The notes under the pieces: model-generated
What the model saw: the letters and a program-made list of their open reading frames with translations, nothing else
What the model was told of the DNA's origin: nothing
Database searches by the model: none
NCBI GenBank assembly: GCA_937959375.1
Contig: CALGLS010000388.1
Span: 1 to 7,159 of the forward strand
From: an uncultured Saprospiraceae bacterium
GTDB taxonomy: Bacteria > Bacteroidota > Bacteroidia > Chitinophagales > Saprospiraceae
Direction of reading: 5' to 3'
Length of the DNA stretch: 7,159 nt
Shown here: positions 1 through 6,088 of the stretch, piece by piece
Layout: each line of letters begins with the position of its first letter
How positions within the stretch are numbered: position 1 is the stretch's first letter
Program-made: the position numbers and the translations under genes

Positions 1-239
1 ACAATTGCTGCGCTAGCAGCGATTAGCATATTCGTTTTTGTGTAATCATCAACAATGCTATTTGAATCACTTTTCTCTTTTAGAGAGTTGTTACTATCGT
101 TCTCCCGCTCTTGGTAGTTCTTTAATAAAATATCAAAAAAGCCATCACCAACTTGTTTTTTTAGTAATTCAAGATCAACACCAATATTGGGTGGTTTATT
201 GAAGATAGGTATCTTGGAGATTTGCTTGAATAGTTTCAT
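1..239 (-). CDS. Hypothetical protein, N-terminal part only (cut by left window edge)
   Basis: An open frame on the minus strand starts at an ATG (237-239) and runs off the left edge, giving 79 codons plus two bases. I do not recognise the family. The visible product begins with a basic stretch (MKLFKQISKIP), then a mixed helical segment at about residues 20-47, then a polar Ser/Asn/Lys/Asp-rich linker at about 47-70. A hydrophobic, alanine-rich run starts at residue 71 and continues past the edge, probably a transmembrane helix. That suggests a membrane protein with a cytoplasmic N-terminal region of about 70 residues. It is separated from glgC by a terminator and a repeat element, so it is probably transcribed on its own. 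No good Shine-Dalgarno sequence or TAnnTTTG box is visible upstream. The long open frame, the sensible composition and the same orientation as its neighbours support a real gene. Confidence 0.55.
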   Translation of the reverse strand, partial: MKLFKQISKIPIFNKPPNIGVDLELLKKQVGDGFFDILLKNYQERENDSNNSLKEKSDSNSIVDDYTKTNMLIAASAAI

Positions 240-310
240 ATTAGGTGCTTAGTTGAAAACATATAAAAGAGGCTTCTAAATGAAGATATCAAATTATTAT
301 TGAGCTTTAA

Positions 311-503
311 TTAAGTACTTTGTAACATAAATTTCTTTAATTTTTGAATCCTTACTTCGACTACACTCAGTACAGGCTTTTTTCGCGATTACTTCATCAA
401 ATTTTCCTCAAATAGCTAAGGCTATGCTTAAAAAATTTGACTTCGTACTCACAAAAAACAATCTATTCAAAATCTTAAATAACTTATGTTACAAAGTACT
501 AAG
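311..503. repeat. Imperfect long palindrome, REP/MITE-like intergenic element
   Basis: The outer arms at 314-330 and 484-500 are perfect 17-bp inverted repeats (AGTACTTTGTAACATAA and its complement). Imperfect pairing continues inward to about 348 and 463. The core at about 380-454 pairs again: a T-run arm with CAAATTTT on each side closes on ATAGC-TAAG-GCTAT (412-425). The left arm carries about 22 extra bases (about 352-376, including CTTCGACTACACTCAGTACA) with no partner in the right arm, which accounts for the off-centre symmetry. It has no coding capacity. The long palindrome, the intergenic position and the resemblance to dispersed CTTCGACT...CTCAGTAC sequences I associate with Bacteroidota genomes suggest a non-autonomous mobile or REP-type element. 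Copy number cannot be judged from one window. The rest of the 240-570 gap (240-310 and 504-567) shows nothing I can support. Confidence 0.6.
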
Positions 504-567
504 TTTTGATGTAAGTTCATGAAATAGTTTATAAAGTGTAATACTGCGTTGATGAAATTAATGGTAA

Positions 568-607
568 ACAAAAAATCCCGAATTCGCAGCTAAGCAAATT
601 CGGGATT
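568..607 (-). terminator. Intrinsic terminator of the glgA-glgC operon
   Basis: Read on the minus strand, an 11-bp perfect stem (AATCCCGAATT at 597-607 pairing with AATTCGGGATT at 574-584) encloses a 12-nt loop and is followed directly by a T-run (T6 from 575 down to 570, counting the last stem bases, then GTTT). It lies 19 nt past the glgC stop codon, where a Rho-independent terminator is expected. Read on the plus strand the hairpin is followed only by ATATTTG, so it points mainly in the minus direction. Confidence 0.9.
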
Positions 608-626
608 ATATTTGTTTTACAATTCG

Positions 627-1916
627 TTATTTAAGTTTTCGTCCAATCTTAGATCCTGCAGGAATCACCGCACCTTTTTTCAACACAACAATTCCATTCA
701 CGATACAGTAAGTCTTGGTCTCCTTGTCTTTCAAGCGACCGCCACCCAGTATAACAACATTATCACCAATTCGACAATTTTTATCGATGATGGCATTCTC
801 AATGTGGCAGTTTTTACCAATACCAATTGGAACGTGGCCTTTCTGATCGATCATCAGCTCTTCTAGTGTTTGATAATAATCATTACCAAAAACAATTGCT
901 TTTTTCAAAACAGATTTGGCGCCAATTCTAGAACGAATACCTACGATGGATTGCTCGATCCTTTTAGCATGTATGATACAACCTTCCGCTAACACTGACT
1001 TGTTTAATCGTGTCCCAAAAATTTTAGAAGGGCCTAGCAAACGAGGTCTGGTGTAAACAATTTTTTGATTGTCAAATAAATTGAAGGCTGGAAGATTGTC
1101 CGTCAGTTCTAAGTTTGCTTCAAAGAAAGAAGAAACCGTTCCAATGTCTTCCCAGTAACCATCGTAAATGTAACTCGCAACGGTATAGCCAGAATTAATT
1201 GCTGCAGGGATAATCTCTTTTCCAAAATCAATCGCGTCACTATTTTCTGCAAATAATTTCTTTAATGCGCTTTTGCTGAAAATGTAAATCCCCATAGAGG
1301 CCATGTATTCTTTTCCTTTCTTTTTGTCAGCAGGAGAAACAACAGACTTCCATTTTGAAAGTTCCTTACTAGATGGTTTTTCAACGAAACTATCGATATA
1401 GCCATCTTTGTCAACTTTCATGATACCAAAACCTGTCGCATCTTTTGCCTTTACAGGAATGGTAGCAATTGTTAAGTCAGCTTTTTGTGCGATATGGTAT
1501 TTGGCTAAAGCCTCAAAATCCATTTGATATAACTGGTCGCCCGATAAAACTAGGATATAGTCATGCGTATGATCCTTGACGTGGTGCATACACTTTCGAA
1601 CGGCATCTGCGGTACCTTCAAACCAATCCTCACCTTTAGAGCGCGTTTGTTCCGCTGCAAGAATGTCCACAAACCCTTTGCTGAACATGTCAAAGTTGAA
1701 AGTGTTTTTGATGTGTTGATTTAGTGAAGCGGAGTTGAATTGTGTCAAAACAAACATACGCTTTACACCAGAGTTAAGGCAGTTGGAAATTGGAATATCA
1801 ATCAAGCGGTACTTTCCGCCTATTGGAACTGCAGGTTTTGATCGTTGCTCGGTCAGTGGGAAAAGGCGTGTGCCTGCTCCACCTCCAAGTATCATAGAAA
1901 TCATTCTGATGATCAT
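627..1916 (-). CDS. glgC: Glucose-1-phosphate adenylyltransferase (ADP-glucose pyrophosphorylase)
   Basis: GlgC catalyses ATP + glucose-1-phosphate to ADP-glucose + PPi, the first committed and usually allosterically controlled step of cytoplasmic glycogen synthesis. The 429-residue product has the family's usual length. An N-terminal nucleotidyltransferase domain carries GGGAGTRLFPLT (11-22), followed by KPAVPIGGKYRLID (27-40) and GTADAVR (101-107). The LSGDQLYQMD segment (124-133) holds the catalytic Asp127, and FVEKP (177-181) is the sugar-phosphate-binding segment. GYWEDIGT lies before a C-terminal left-handed beta-helix with hexapeptide-like repeats (for example NCHIENAIIDKNCRIGDN). The KPAVPIGGKYRLIDIPISNC segment resembles cyanobacterial and plant enzymes more than the E. 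coli one. I keep the first ATG because homologues have a few residues before the glycine loop; Met5 and Met8 are alternatives. It lies 24 nt after glgA, with no Shine-Dalgarno sequence, so it is very probably cotranscribed. Confidence 0.97.
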   Translation of the reverse strand: MIIRMISMILGGGAGTRLFPLTEQRSKPAVPIGGKYRLIDIPISNCLNSGVKRMFVLTQFNSASLNQHIKNTFNFDMFSKGFVDILAAEQTRSKGEDWFEGTADAVRKCMHHVKDHTHDYILVLSGDQLYQMDFEALAKYHIAQKADLTIATIPVKAKDATGFGIMKVDKDGYIDSFVEKPSSKELSKWKSVVSPADKKKGKEYMASMGIYIFSKSALKKLFAENSDAIDFGKEIIPAAINSGYTVASYIYDGYWEDIGTVSSFFEANLELTDNLPAFNLFDNQKIVYTRPRLLGPSKIFGTRLNKSVLAEGCIIHAKRIEQSIVGIRSRIGAKSVLKKAIVFGNDYYQTLEELMIDQKGHVPIGIGKNCHIENAIIDKNCRIGDNVVILGGGRLKDKETKTYCIVNGIVVLKKGAVIPAGSKIGRKLK

Positions 1917-1940
1917 GAATTGTGTGTTATTGAGTGTGAA

Positions 1941-3371
1941 TTAAGAGAGAGCCTTGTAAATTTCTGAGTAGGCTCCCGCTGATTTCTCCCAAGAGAAATC
2001 AAGGTTCATTATATTTTGTCTGATATTATCGAACTGTTTTTTGTTGTTGTAAAACTCAACGGCTCGAGTGATCGCTGTAAATGTACTACTAACTGAAAAA
2101 TGATCAAAGCGAATGCCGCTTCCATTTCCATTTTTATCCAAATCCTTAATGGTATCTTTCAATCCACCAACACTTCTTACGATAGGAACGGTACCGTAAC
2201 GTAGTGCATAGAGTTGATTCAAACCACAAGGTTCTACTCGTGAAGGCATGAGTAAGAAGTCAGAACCGGCATAAAGTTGATGCGCTAATTTTTCGTTATA
2301 CTCTAATCGAGCATCAAAAAACGGTTGATGTCTTTCTCGCATTTTTTCAAAAACCTGATGCAAGCGCGGATCGCCAGTTCCTAAAAGAACAAAAGCAGCT
2401 TTACCGCCAGATTGTAAAAACCGTCCAATCAGGTCAGGTAAAATGTCTGCACCTTTTTCAGTAACCAAACGACCAATAAACGTAATTAGTGGCAGTTTCG
2501 GGTCAACATTGAAATGCTCAAGGACTGCTTTTTTATTGGCAGACTTATATCTTGAAATACTCTTTTTTAAATGCGTGTCAATCAAAGGGTCGGTTGCCGG
2601 ATTCCAAACCTGCGTATCAATTCCATTGAGGATTCCTTTTGCTTTAGCGGTTTCATTATTGAAAAGCCATTCTAAACCATTGGAATCTCGTTGAAGTTCT
2701 TCCATATAACCAGGAGAAACTGTTGTCAACTTCCAACAACATTTGATGCCTGTTGCAAGTGGATTAATTCCGCCACTCCAGTCGAGCAAACCTTTGGCAC
2801 TAGCTTCAAAAGGAGGGAGGTAATATGATTTTTCCCAACCAAAAGCTCCGTGATATTCACCATTGTGAATCGTAAAAACAGTTGGTGTTCCTTTGAGTGC
2901 TCGGTACGGTAAACTATGATTGATCAGAAAAGGAATGAAACCGGTATGATGATCATGGCAGTGTAGTATTTCTGGTTTTTTAGTTAGCTGCAAAATCCAT
3001 TGTAATACTGCCTCTTGGAAATTAATCGCTCGTATCGTTTCGTCTTCCCAAGCCAGACCTTTCTCGTCGAGATAAACACCTGCGCGATCAAAGCGACCAG
3101 GAATATCCACTACGTATAATTCGAAACCTAGTTGACTGTCGGTTAACTGCTGTACAGAGAACGGGACAGAACCAGTTGCTGTTTCAAGTTTGCTAATAAA
3201 AAGTGTTTTGAAGCTTTGAGCTAATAGCCACTTGGTAGAATATTTGGGAAGAATGACTGCGGTGTCGTTACCAGCATTATTGAGGTATTTAGGAAGCGCT
3301 CCTACTACGTCACCAAGCCCACCTGCTTTGGCAGCGGGGTAACATTCGGCACTTATATGGAGGATCTTCAT
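1941..3371 (-). CDS. glgA: Glycogen synthase, ADP-glucose-dependent (GT5)
   Basis: GlgA transfers glucose from ADP-glucose to the non-reducing end of a growing alpha-1,4-glucan in the cytoplasm. The 476-residue product matches the usual bacterial length and shows both Rossmann lobes of a GT-B fold. The start MKILHISAECYPAAKAGGLGDV has Lys15 in the KxGGL nucleotide-sugar-binding motif. HDHHTG lies at 139-144 and GILNGIDTQVWNP at 246-258. IGRLVTEKG (299-307) has the Arg301/Lys306 pair, and PSRVEPCGL (376-384) has the conserved Glu380. All catalytic landmarks are present, so it should be active. The start is fixed by the family's N-terminal motif. It is the first gene of a glgA-glgC pair, with a TAnnTTTG element about 38 nt upstream. 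Glycogen branching and debranching enzymes are not in this window. Confidence 0.97.
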   Translation of the reverse strand: MKILHISAECYPAAKAGGLGDVVGALPKYLNNAGNDTAVILPKYSTKWLLAQSFKTLFISKLETATGSVPFSVQQLTDSQLGFELYVVDIPGRFDRAGVYLDEKGLAWEDETIRAINFQEAVLQWILQLTKKPEILHCHDHHTGFIPFLINHSLPYRALKGTPTVFTIHNGEYHGAFGWEKSYYLPPFEASAKGLLDWSGGINPLATGIKCCWKLTTVSPGYMEELQRDSNGLEWLFNNETAKAKGILNGIDTQVWNPATDPLIDTHLKKSISRYKSANKKAVLEHFNVDPKLPLITFIGRLVTEKGADILPDLIGRFLQSGGKAAFVLLGTGDPRLHQVFEKMRERHQPFFDARLEYNEKLAHQLYAGSDFLLMPSRVEPCGLNQLYALRYGTVPIVRSVGGLKDTIKDLDKNGNGSGIRFDHFSVSSTFTAITRAVEFYNNKKQFDNIRQNIMNLDFSWEKSAGAYSEIYKALS

Positions 3372-3408
3372 TAGCGACGGTCTTGTTTAATGAGTTCTTT
3401 GTTGGGTA

Positions 3409-3439
3409 CAAAGATATAAGACTTTTTAAGTATGTTAAA
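3409..3439 (-). promoter_or_regulatory. Probable Bacteroidota-type promoter of glgA-glgC
   Basis: On the minus strand, TATCTTTG (3409-3416) matches the Bacteroidota -7 consensus TAnnTTTG exactly. A weak -33-like TTTAAC (3434-3439) lies 17 nt upstream of it. Initiation would fall near 3402, leaving a 5' leader of about 30 nt before the glgA ATG. The -7 match and its position are seen directly; promoter function is inferred. Confidence 0.55.
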
Positions 3440-3506
3440 TGATTGGTAGAAAAAGGGTGAAAATAGGAAGAGAAAAGAACGGTGTGTTGAAGTAGGAGCT
3501 TGAGTT

Positions 3507-3548
3507 AAACCTGTCAGATCGATCTGGTTAAATTAATCTGACAGGTTT
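3507..3548. repeat. Perfect 13-bp inverted repeat between the DUF2200 gene and glgA
   Basis: AAACCTGTCAGAT (3507-3519) pairs perfectly with ATCTGACAGGTTT (3536-3548) around a 16-nt loop. A second 12-bp perfect palindrome, CAGATCGATCTG (3515-3526), overlaps the left arm and could form a competing structure. It lies 23 nt past the stop of the DUF2200 gene, so it could end that transcript. However, no T-run follows on the minus strand, so a canonical Rho-independent terminator is unlikely. The AACCTGTCAG...CTGACAGGTT form resembles dispersed palindromes I associate with Bacteroidota intergenic regions. Confidence 0.7.
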
Positions 3549-3571
3549 GGAAGGATAGATTTGCGATAGCT

Positions 3572-3940
3572 TTATGAACCGCGTAATATTTTTTCCATTT
3601 TGCGTCCCCTTGCTAGTTCATCCACTAGTTTGTCGAGGTACCTTGTTTGCCGAGTTAAGGTGTTTTCGATCTCCTCTATTCGATAGCCACAGATCACACC
3701 TTTTATAAGATTTGCATTAGGATTTAAAGATGCATTTTGATAAAAATCTTCGAAGGTTACTTTGGATTTGATCAGTTCTTTTAATTTTTTTTCGTTGTAA
3801 CCAGTTAACCACTCAATCACTTGGTGTAACTCTTTTTTTGTTCTACCATTTTTCTCTATTCTTGTGAGGTAGTGGGGATATACCGAAGCAAATGTCATTT
3901 TTGCGATTCGTTCATCGTGGTGACTTGTATCTTTTTTCAT
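3572..3940 (-). CDS. DUF2200 family protein
   Basis: The 122-residue product shows the DUF2200 pattern along nearly its whole length: an MTFASVYPHY segment (15-24), KNGRTKKELHQVIEWLTGY (30-48), a VTFEDFY segment, LNPNANLIKGVICGYRIEEIE (72-92), and the C-terminal block RYLDKLVDELARGRKMEKIL. It looks complete and of normal size. It appears cytoplasmic and mainly helical, with no signal peptide or membrane segment. No molecular function is established for the family to my knowledge, so none is proposed. The start at 3940 leaves a polar N-terminal tail (KKDTSHHDERIAK), slightly longer than in relatives I recall; Met15 is the only nearby alternative and would cut into the conserved part. It begins 23 nt after metallopeptidase A and may be cotranscribed with it, although nothing else links the two. 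Confidence 0.88.
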   Translation of the reverse strand: MKKDTSHHDERIAKMTFASVYPHYLTRIEKNGRTKKELHQVIEWLTGYNEKKLKELIKSKVTFEDFYQNASLNPNANLIKGVICGYRIEEIENTLTRQTRYLDKLVDELARGRKMEKILRGS

Positions 3941-3963
3941 TTCTTGAAATTCTAATTTTTGTT

Positions 3964-5031
3964 TTAAGGTTGGAAACGAACATAAGTAAACACAGTGCCA
4001 ATTGGAACAAGCGCGATGCCATTCGTTTCTTTAAACGTAAGAATGGCTGTATCGTTACCACTAAATTCGACGCTATATTTATAGTAAACTCCGCTAACTT
4101 CCATTTCAATCAAATGTCCATTCTGAATGCCCCAGGCTTCCATGACTGAGTTGGTGAGATTGCCGTTCGTATAAACGTCAACTCCCATGGTATAATTGGC
4201 ATATAGACCTACGTTGGTCGTAACTAGATTACCTTCAACATTGAAAAAAGAGGTGGTCCAAAAGCCAACCAAATTATTGGCCATGAGCTGATCAGAAACG
4301 GTGGTCAATGGTTCTATGTCTGGAGCTGGAGGTGTTGGCTGCACTTTTTCTTCTGTATGTTTTTTTGGGGGTGTCCTATCTTCTGTTCTTCGATGTGACT
4401 CTGATTCCTCAGGAACGATGATGTCGCTTTGTCGACCGCGTTGTGTTTCTTCTTTCTTTTTCCATCCACTAGCAATTGCTTCTGCTCTTGCTCTTGCAGG
4501 CGGGTGTGTTTCGCTTTCGCCATTGGATTGCAACAGATCGATTCCGGCTTTTGCTTCTTCAAGCGAAGCACCCAAAGTATAAAGTACGCTACCCGCAAAA
4601 ATATCGGCTTCAAGTTCCATCGATTTTCTTTTGCGATTGTCGGTTACCTTAAAGCTATGACCATTTAAGTGGTGACCGATTTCATGTGCCATGACACAGT
4701 AGGCTGCCCATTTAGTACGTGCATCTTTTTTGAAATTTTCAAGAAAAGACGTGTTGTACAAAATATAGCGTTCGCCATTGTCGGTTGTTGCTAGTGCATT
4801 TTTACAGTCCGAAGATTTGATTATAAAGTTTTTTTGAATACCAACAGCATTAACGATTTCAGAGACGATTTTGTCGGCTTCAGAGGAGGCTTCGAAGGTG
4901 TAAAAATCTTCGTTTAACTCTGCGCCATCAAAGCTACAAGAGTGCTTTACGGTGATGAGTTCTTGCGCAAACGTATTTGCCGAAAGGCAGAAAGATAGTA
5001 CTGCGATGATTAGAAAATTGGTGGTTTTCAT
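3964..5031 (-). CDS. Secreted M48-like zinc metallopeptidase with C-terminal beta-rich domain (metallopeptidase A)
   Basis: I start at the ATG at 5029-5031 (355 residues), not the in-frame ATG 27 nt upstream, because it places a signal peptide exactly at the N-terminus: MKTTN, a hydrophobic core LIIAVLSFCLSA, and likely cleavage after TFA at residue 22. The Cys15 context (LSFC) is not a good lipobox, so a periplasmic or secreted soluble protein is expected. The peptidase module (about 40-190) has HEIGH (116-120) with two zinc histidines and the catalytic Glu117. ELEAD (139-143) supplies the third ligand Glu139 and Asp143, the M48-type ExxxD, and an HPPARAR segment follows at about 176-182. 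Next comes a charged, proline-rich linker (about 190-240), then a domain of about 110 residues starting at LVGFWTTSF, with alternating beta-strand character, possibly lipocalin-like. The substrate is unknown. The peptidase module is paralogous to the one in the gene at 6089-7159. Confidence 0.85.
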   Translation of the reverse strand: MKTTNFLIIAVLSFCLSANTFAQELITVKHSCSFDGAELNEDFYTFEASSEADKIVSEIVNAVGIQKNFIIKSSDCKNALATTDNGERYILYNTSFLENFKKDARTKWAAYCVMAHEIGHHLNGHSFKVTDNRKRKSMELEADIFAGSVLYTLGASLEEAKAGIDLLQSNGESETHPPARARAEAIASGWKKKEETQRGRQSDIIVPEESESHRRTEDRTPPKKHTEEKVQPTPPAPDIEPLTTVSDQLMANNLVGFWTTSFFNVEGNLVTTNVGLYANYTMGVDVYTNGNLTNSVMEAWGIQNGHLIEMEVSGVYYKYSVEFSGNDTAILTFKETNGIALVPIGTVFTYVRFQP

Positions 5032-5103
5032 GGTTGTATTGTTTCGTTTTGAAAACAAAAAGGAATTTAGCTGGTCTAGGATTTATTTATCGGGTTTACT
5101 AAT

Positions 5104-5119
5104 TTACGAATATTCGTAA
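5104..5119. promoter_or_regulatory. Perfect 16-bp palindrome, candidate operator upstream of metallopeptidase A
   Basis: TTACGAATATTCGTAA is perfectly self-complementary with no spacer. It lies 72 bp upstream of the chosen start of metallopeptidase A, in the 272-nt gap (5032-5303) between that gene and the membrane-protein gene. Its size and position suit a dimeric repressor or activator site, and a near-consensus -7 box (TAAATTAG on the minus strand) overlaps its edge. No exact TAnnTTTG promoter is visible in the gap. A second, weaker interrupted palindrome, CTAGA-TTG-TCTAG, lies at 5174-5186. No clear terminator follows the membrane-protein gene, and the gap shows no gene I would call. Confidence 0.45.
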
Positions 5120-5303
5120 CCAAAAACTAGTAGGCTGATAAATTTGTGTTTTTGAATTTGTTGGATAGCTACTCTAGATTGTCTAGCATCTAAAGGCGGT
5201 ATTCAATTAGTTGTTGTGTTTGCGGATTGGAAAACATGCTTGTAACGTCATTCGAATTATAATGATTGCGCATGTGAAAAACCTTCTGATTTTCTTAACA
5301 AAA

Positions 5304-6023
5304 CTACATTCGCTCTATGAGACTGACGGCTGATAAGGCAATCTGGTTTAAGTCTATTTGTGCGTCGCTAGGATCAATCGTGTTCATGTCTGTTTTCTGT
5401 TTCCATTCATTGTAGCGACTCTGTATAACTATTGATGCGTTGTGGTCTTGTGAACTGTTGTCTTTGAAATGATTGCGAAGTGATTCAAAAAGTCCATCAT
5501 AATCACTAGATAGTAAATGTTCGTAAGCTGTTTGTTGTTGAATGCTCGTATTCTTTTTTGCTTTCTTCTCAATATGACTTTTCAAAATTTTCTCATTCGC
5601 TTGAAAGATCGCTCGTTTTTTAAAATACAACAAAAAGAAAGTCGCTACCAATAAAATTTGAAAGGGTAGGAGCCACTTATACGATTGTTGAAAATAGGCC
5701 TCAATACTTTGATTGGCAGTACCGGCAGTCATACCAAGTAGCGTCATCAATAAAAGTAAAAGATAAAGGAACGAGAAAATCCAGATGATTCTAAAAATAA
5801 AAACTTGAATCAATTTACCCGGATATTTATTGAGAATGGCCCCACCTAATAAGAGTGCTAAAACTGGAAATAAATTAACCGCCATCCAAGCCCAAGCAGT
5901 GCCTTCAATAGCGGCATATTTTCCGCTGATGGTTTGTACCAACATCAATAGCAGTATCGGAATGGAAAATCCGATCCAGAGCCAGAGTAGAAATCGTTTG
6001 GTGTCTTTTAGAAGTATGAGCAT
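5304..6023 (-). CDS. Four-helix membrane protein with C-terminal EAD11-like domain
   Basis: The frame is open as far as 6158, but I start at the ATG at 6021-6023 (239 residues). This avoids a 70-nt overlap with metallopeptidase B and places a short basic N-terminus (MLILLKDTKR) just before the first helix. Predicted transmembrane helices lie at about 12-32, 44-64, 74-97 and 117-134; basic residues at both ends put the N- and C-termini in the cytoplasm. A lysine-rich helical stalk (about 135-160) leads to a tail (about 167-239) with the pattern of effector-associated domain 11. It has an initial helix LLSSDYDGLFESLRNHF, then HNASIVIQSRYNEWKQK, a short turn (NTID), and a final LNQIALSAVSLIERM helix. 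In the literature, EADs are small adaptor domains that pair sensors with effectors in bacterial conflict systems. The call rests on remembered family pattern, not on a search. It lies 65 nt downstream of metallopeptidase B and is probably cotranscribed with it. Confidence 0.7.
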   Translation of the reverse strand: MLILLKDTKRFLLWLWIGFSIPILLLMLVQTISGKYAAIEGTAWAWMAVNLFPVLALLLGGAILNKYPGKLIQVFIFRIIWIFSFLYLLLLLMTLLGMTAGTANQSIEAYFQQSYKWLLPFQILLVATFFLLYFKKRAIFQANEKILKSHIEKKAKKNTSIQQQTAYEHLLSSDYDGLFESLRNHFKDNSSQDHNASIVIQSRYNEWKQKTDMNTIDPSDAQIDLNQIALSAVSLIERM

Positions 6024-6088
6024 TATAAATGTCAGTGTGTTTCTCGACTTACTAGTTCGCTTGAAATGACAAACTAGAGTCGGCGTAT

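Noticed and set aside
311..503. CRISPR array or riboswitch interpretation of the repeat region
   Set aside because: There are no regularly spaced direct repeats, and the structure is a single inverted repeat located downstream of glgC and not upstream of a regulated start.
612..866. Plus-strand 84-codon open frame over the 3' end of glgC
   Set aside because: It is antisense to the conserved beta-helix region of GlgC and has no motif; it is a shadow frame.
3507..3548. Canonical Rho-independent terminator after the DUF2200 gene
   Set aside because: The stem is strong, but it is followed on the minus strand by AACTCAAGC and not by a T-run.
4301..4668. Plus- and minus-strand open frames of 79-99 codons inside metallopeptidase A
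   Set aside because: They lie wholly within a well-supported coding frame, have Cys/Phe-rich or low-complexity products, and match no family.
5032..5058. Upstream ATG of metallopeptidase A at 5058
   Set aside because: The nine extra residues (MFSKRNNTT) precede a complete signal peptide that begins at the ATG at 5031; the shorter form fits an exported protein better.
5190..5273. 27-codon minus-strand ORF (MRNHYNSNDVTSM...) between the membrane protein and metallopeptidase A
   Set aside because: It is short, has no recognisable motif and no ribosome binding site, and is not distinguishable from chance in an intergenic gap.
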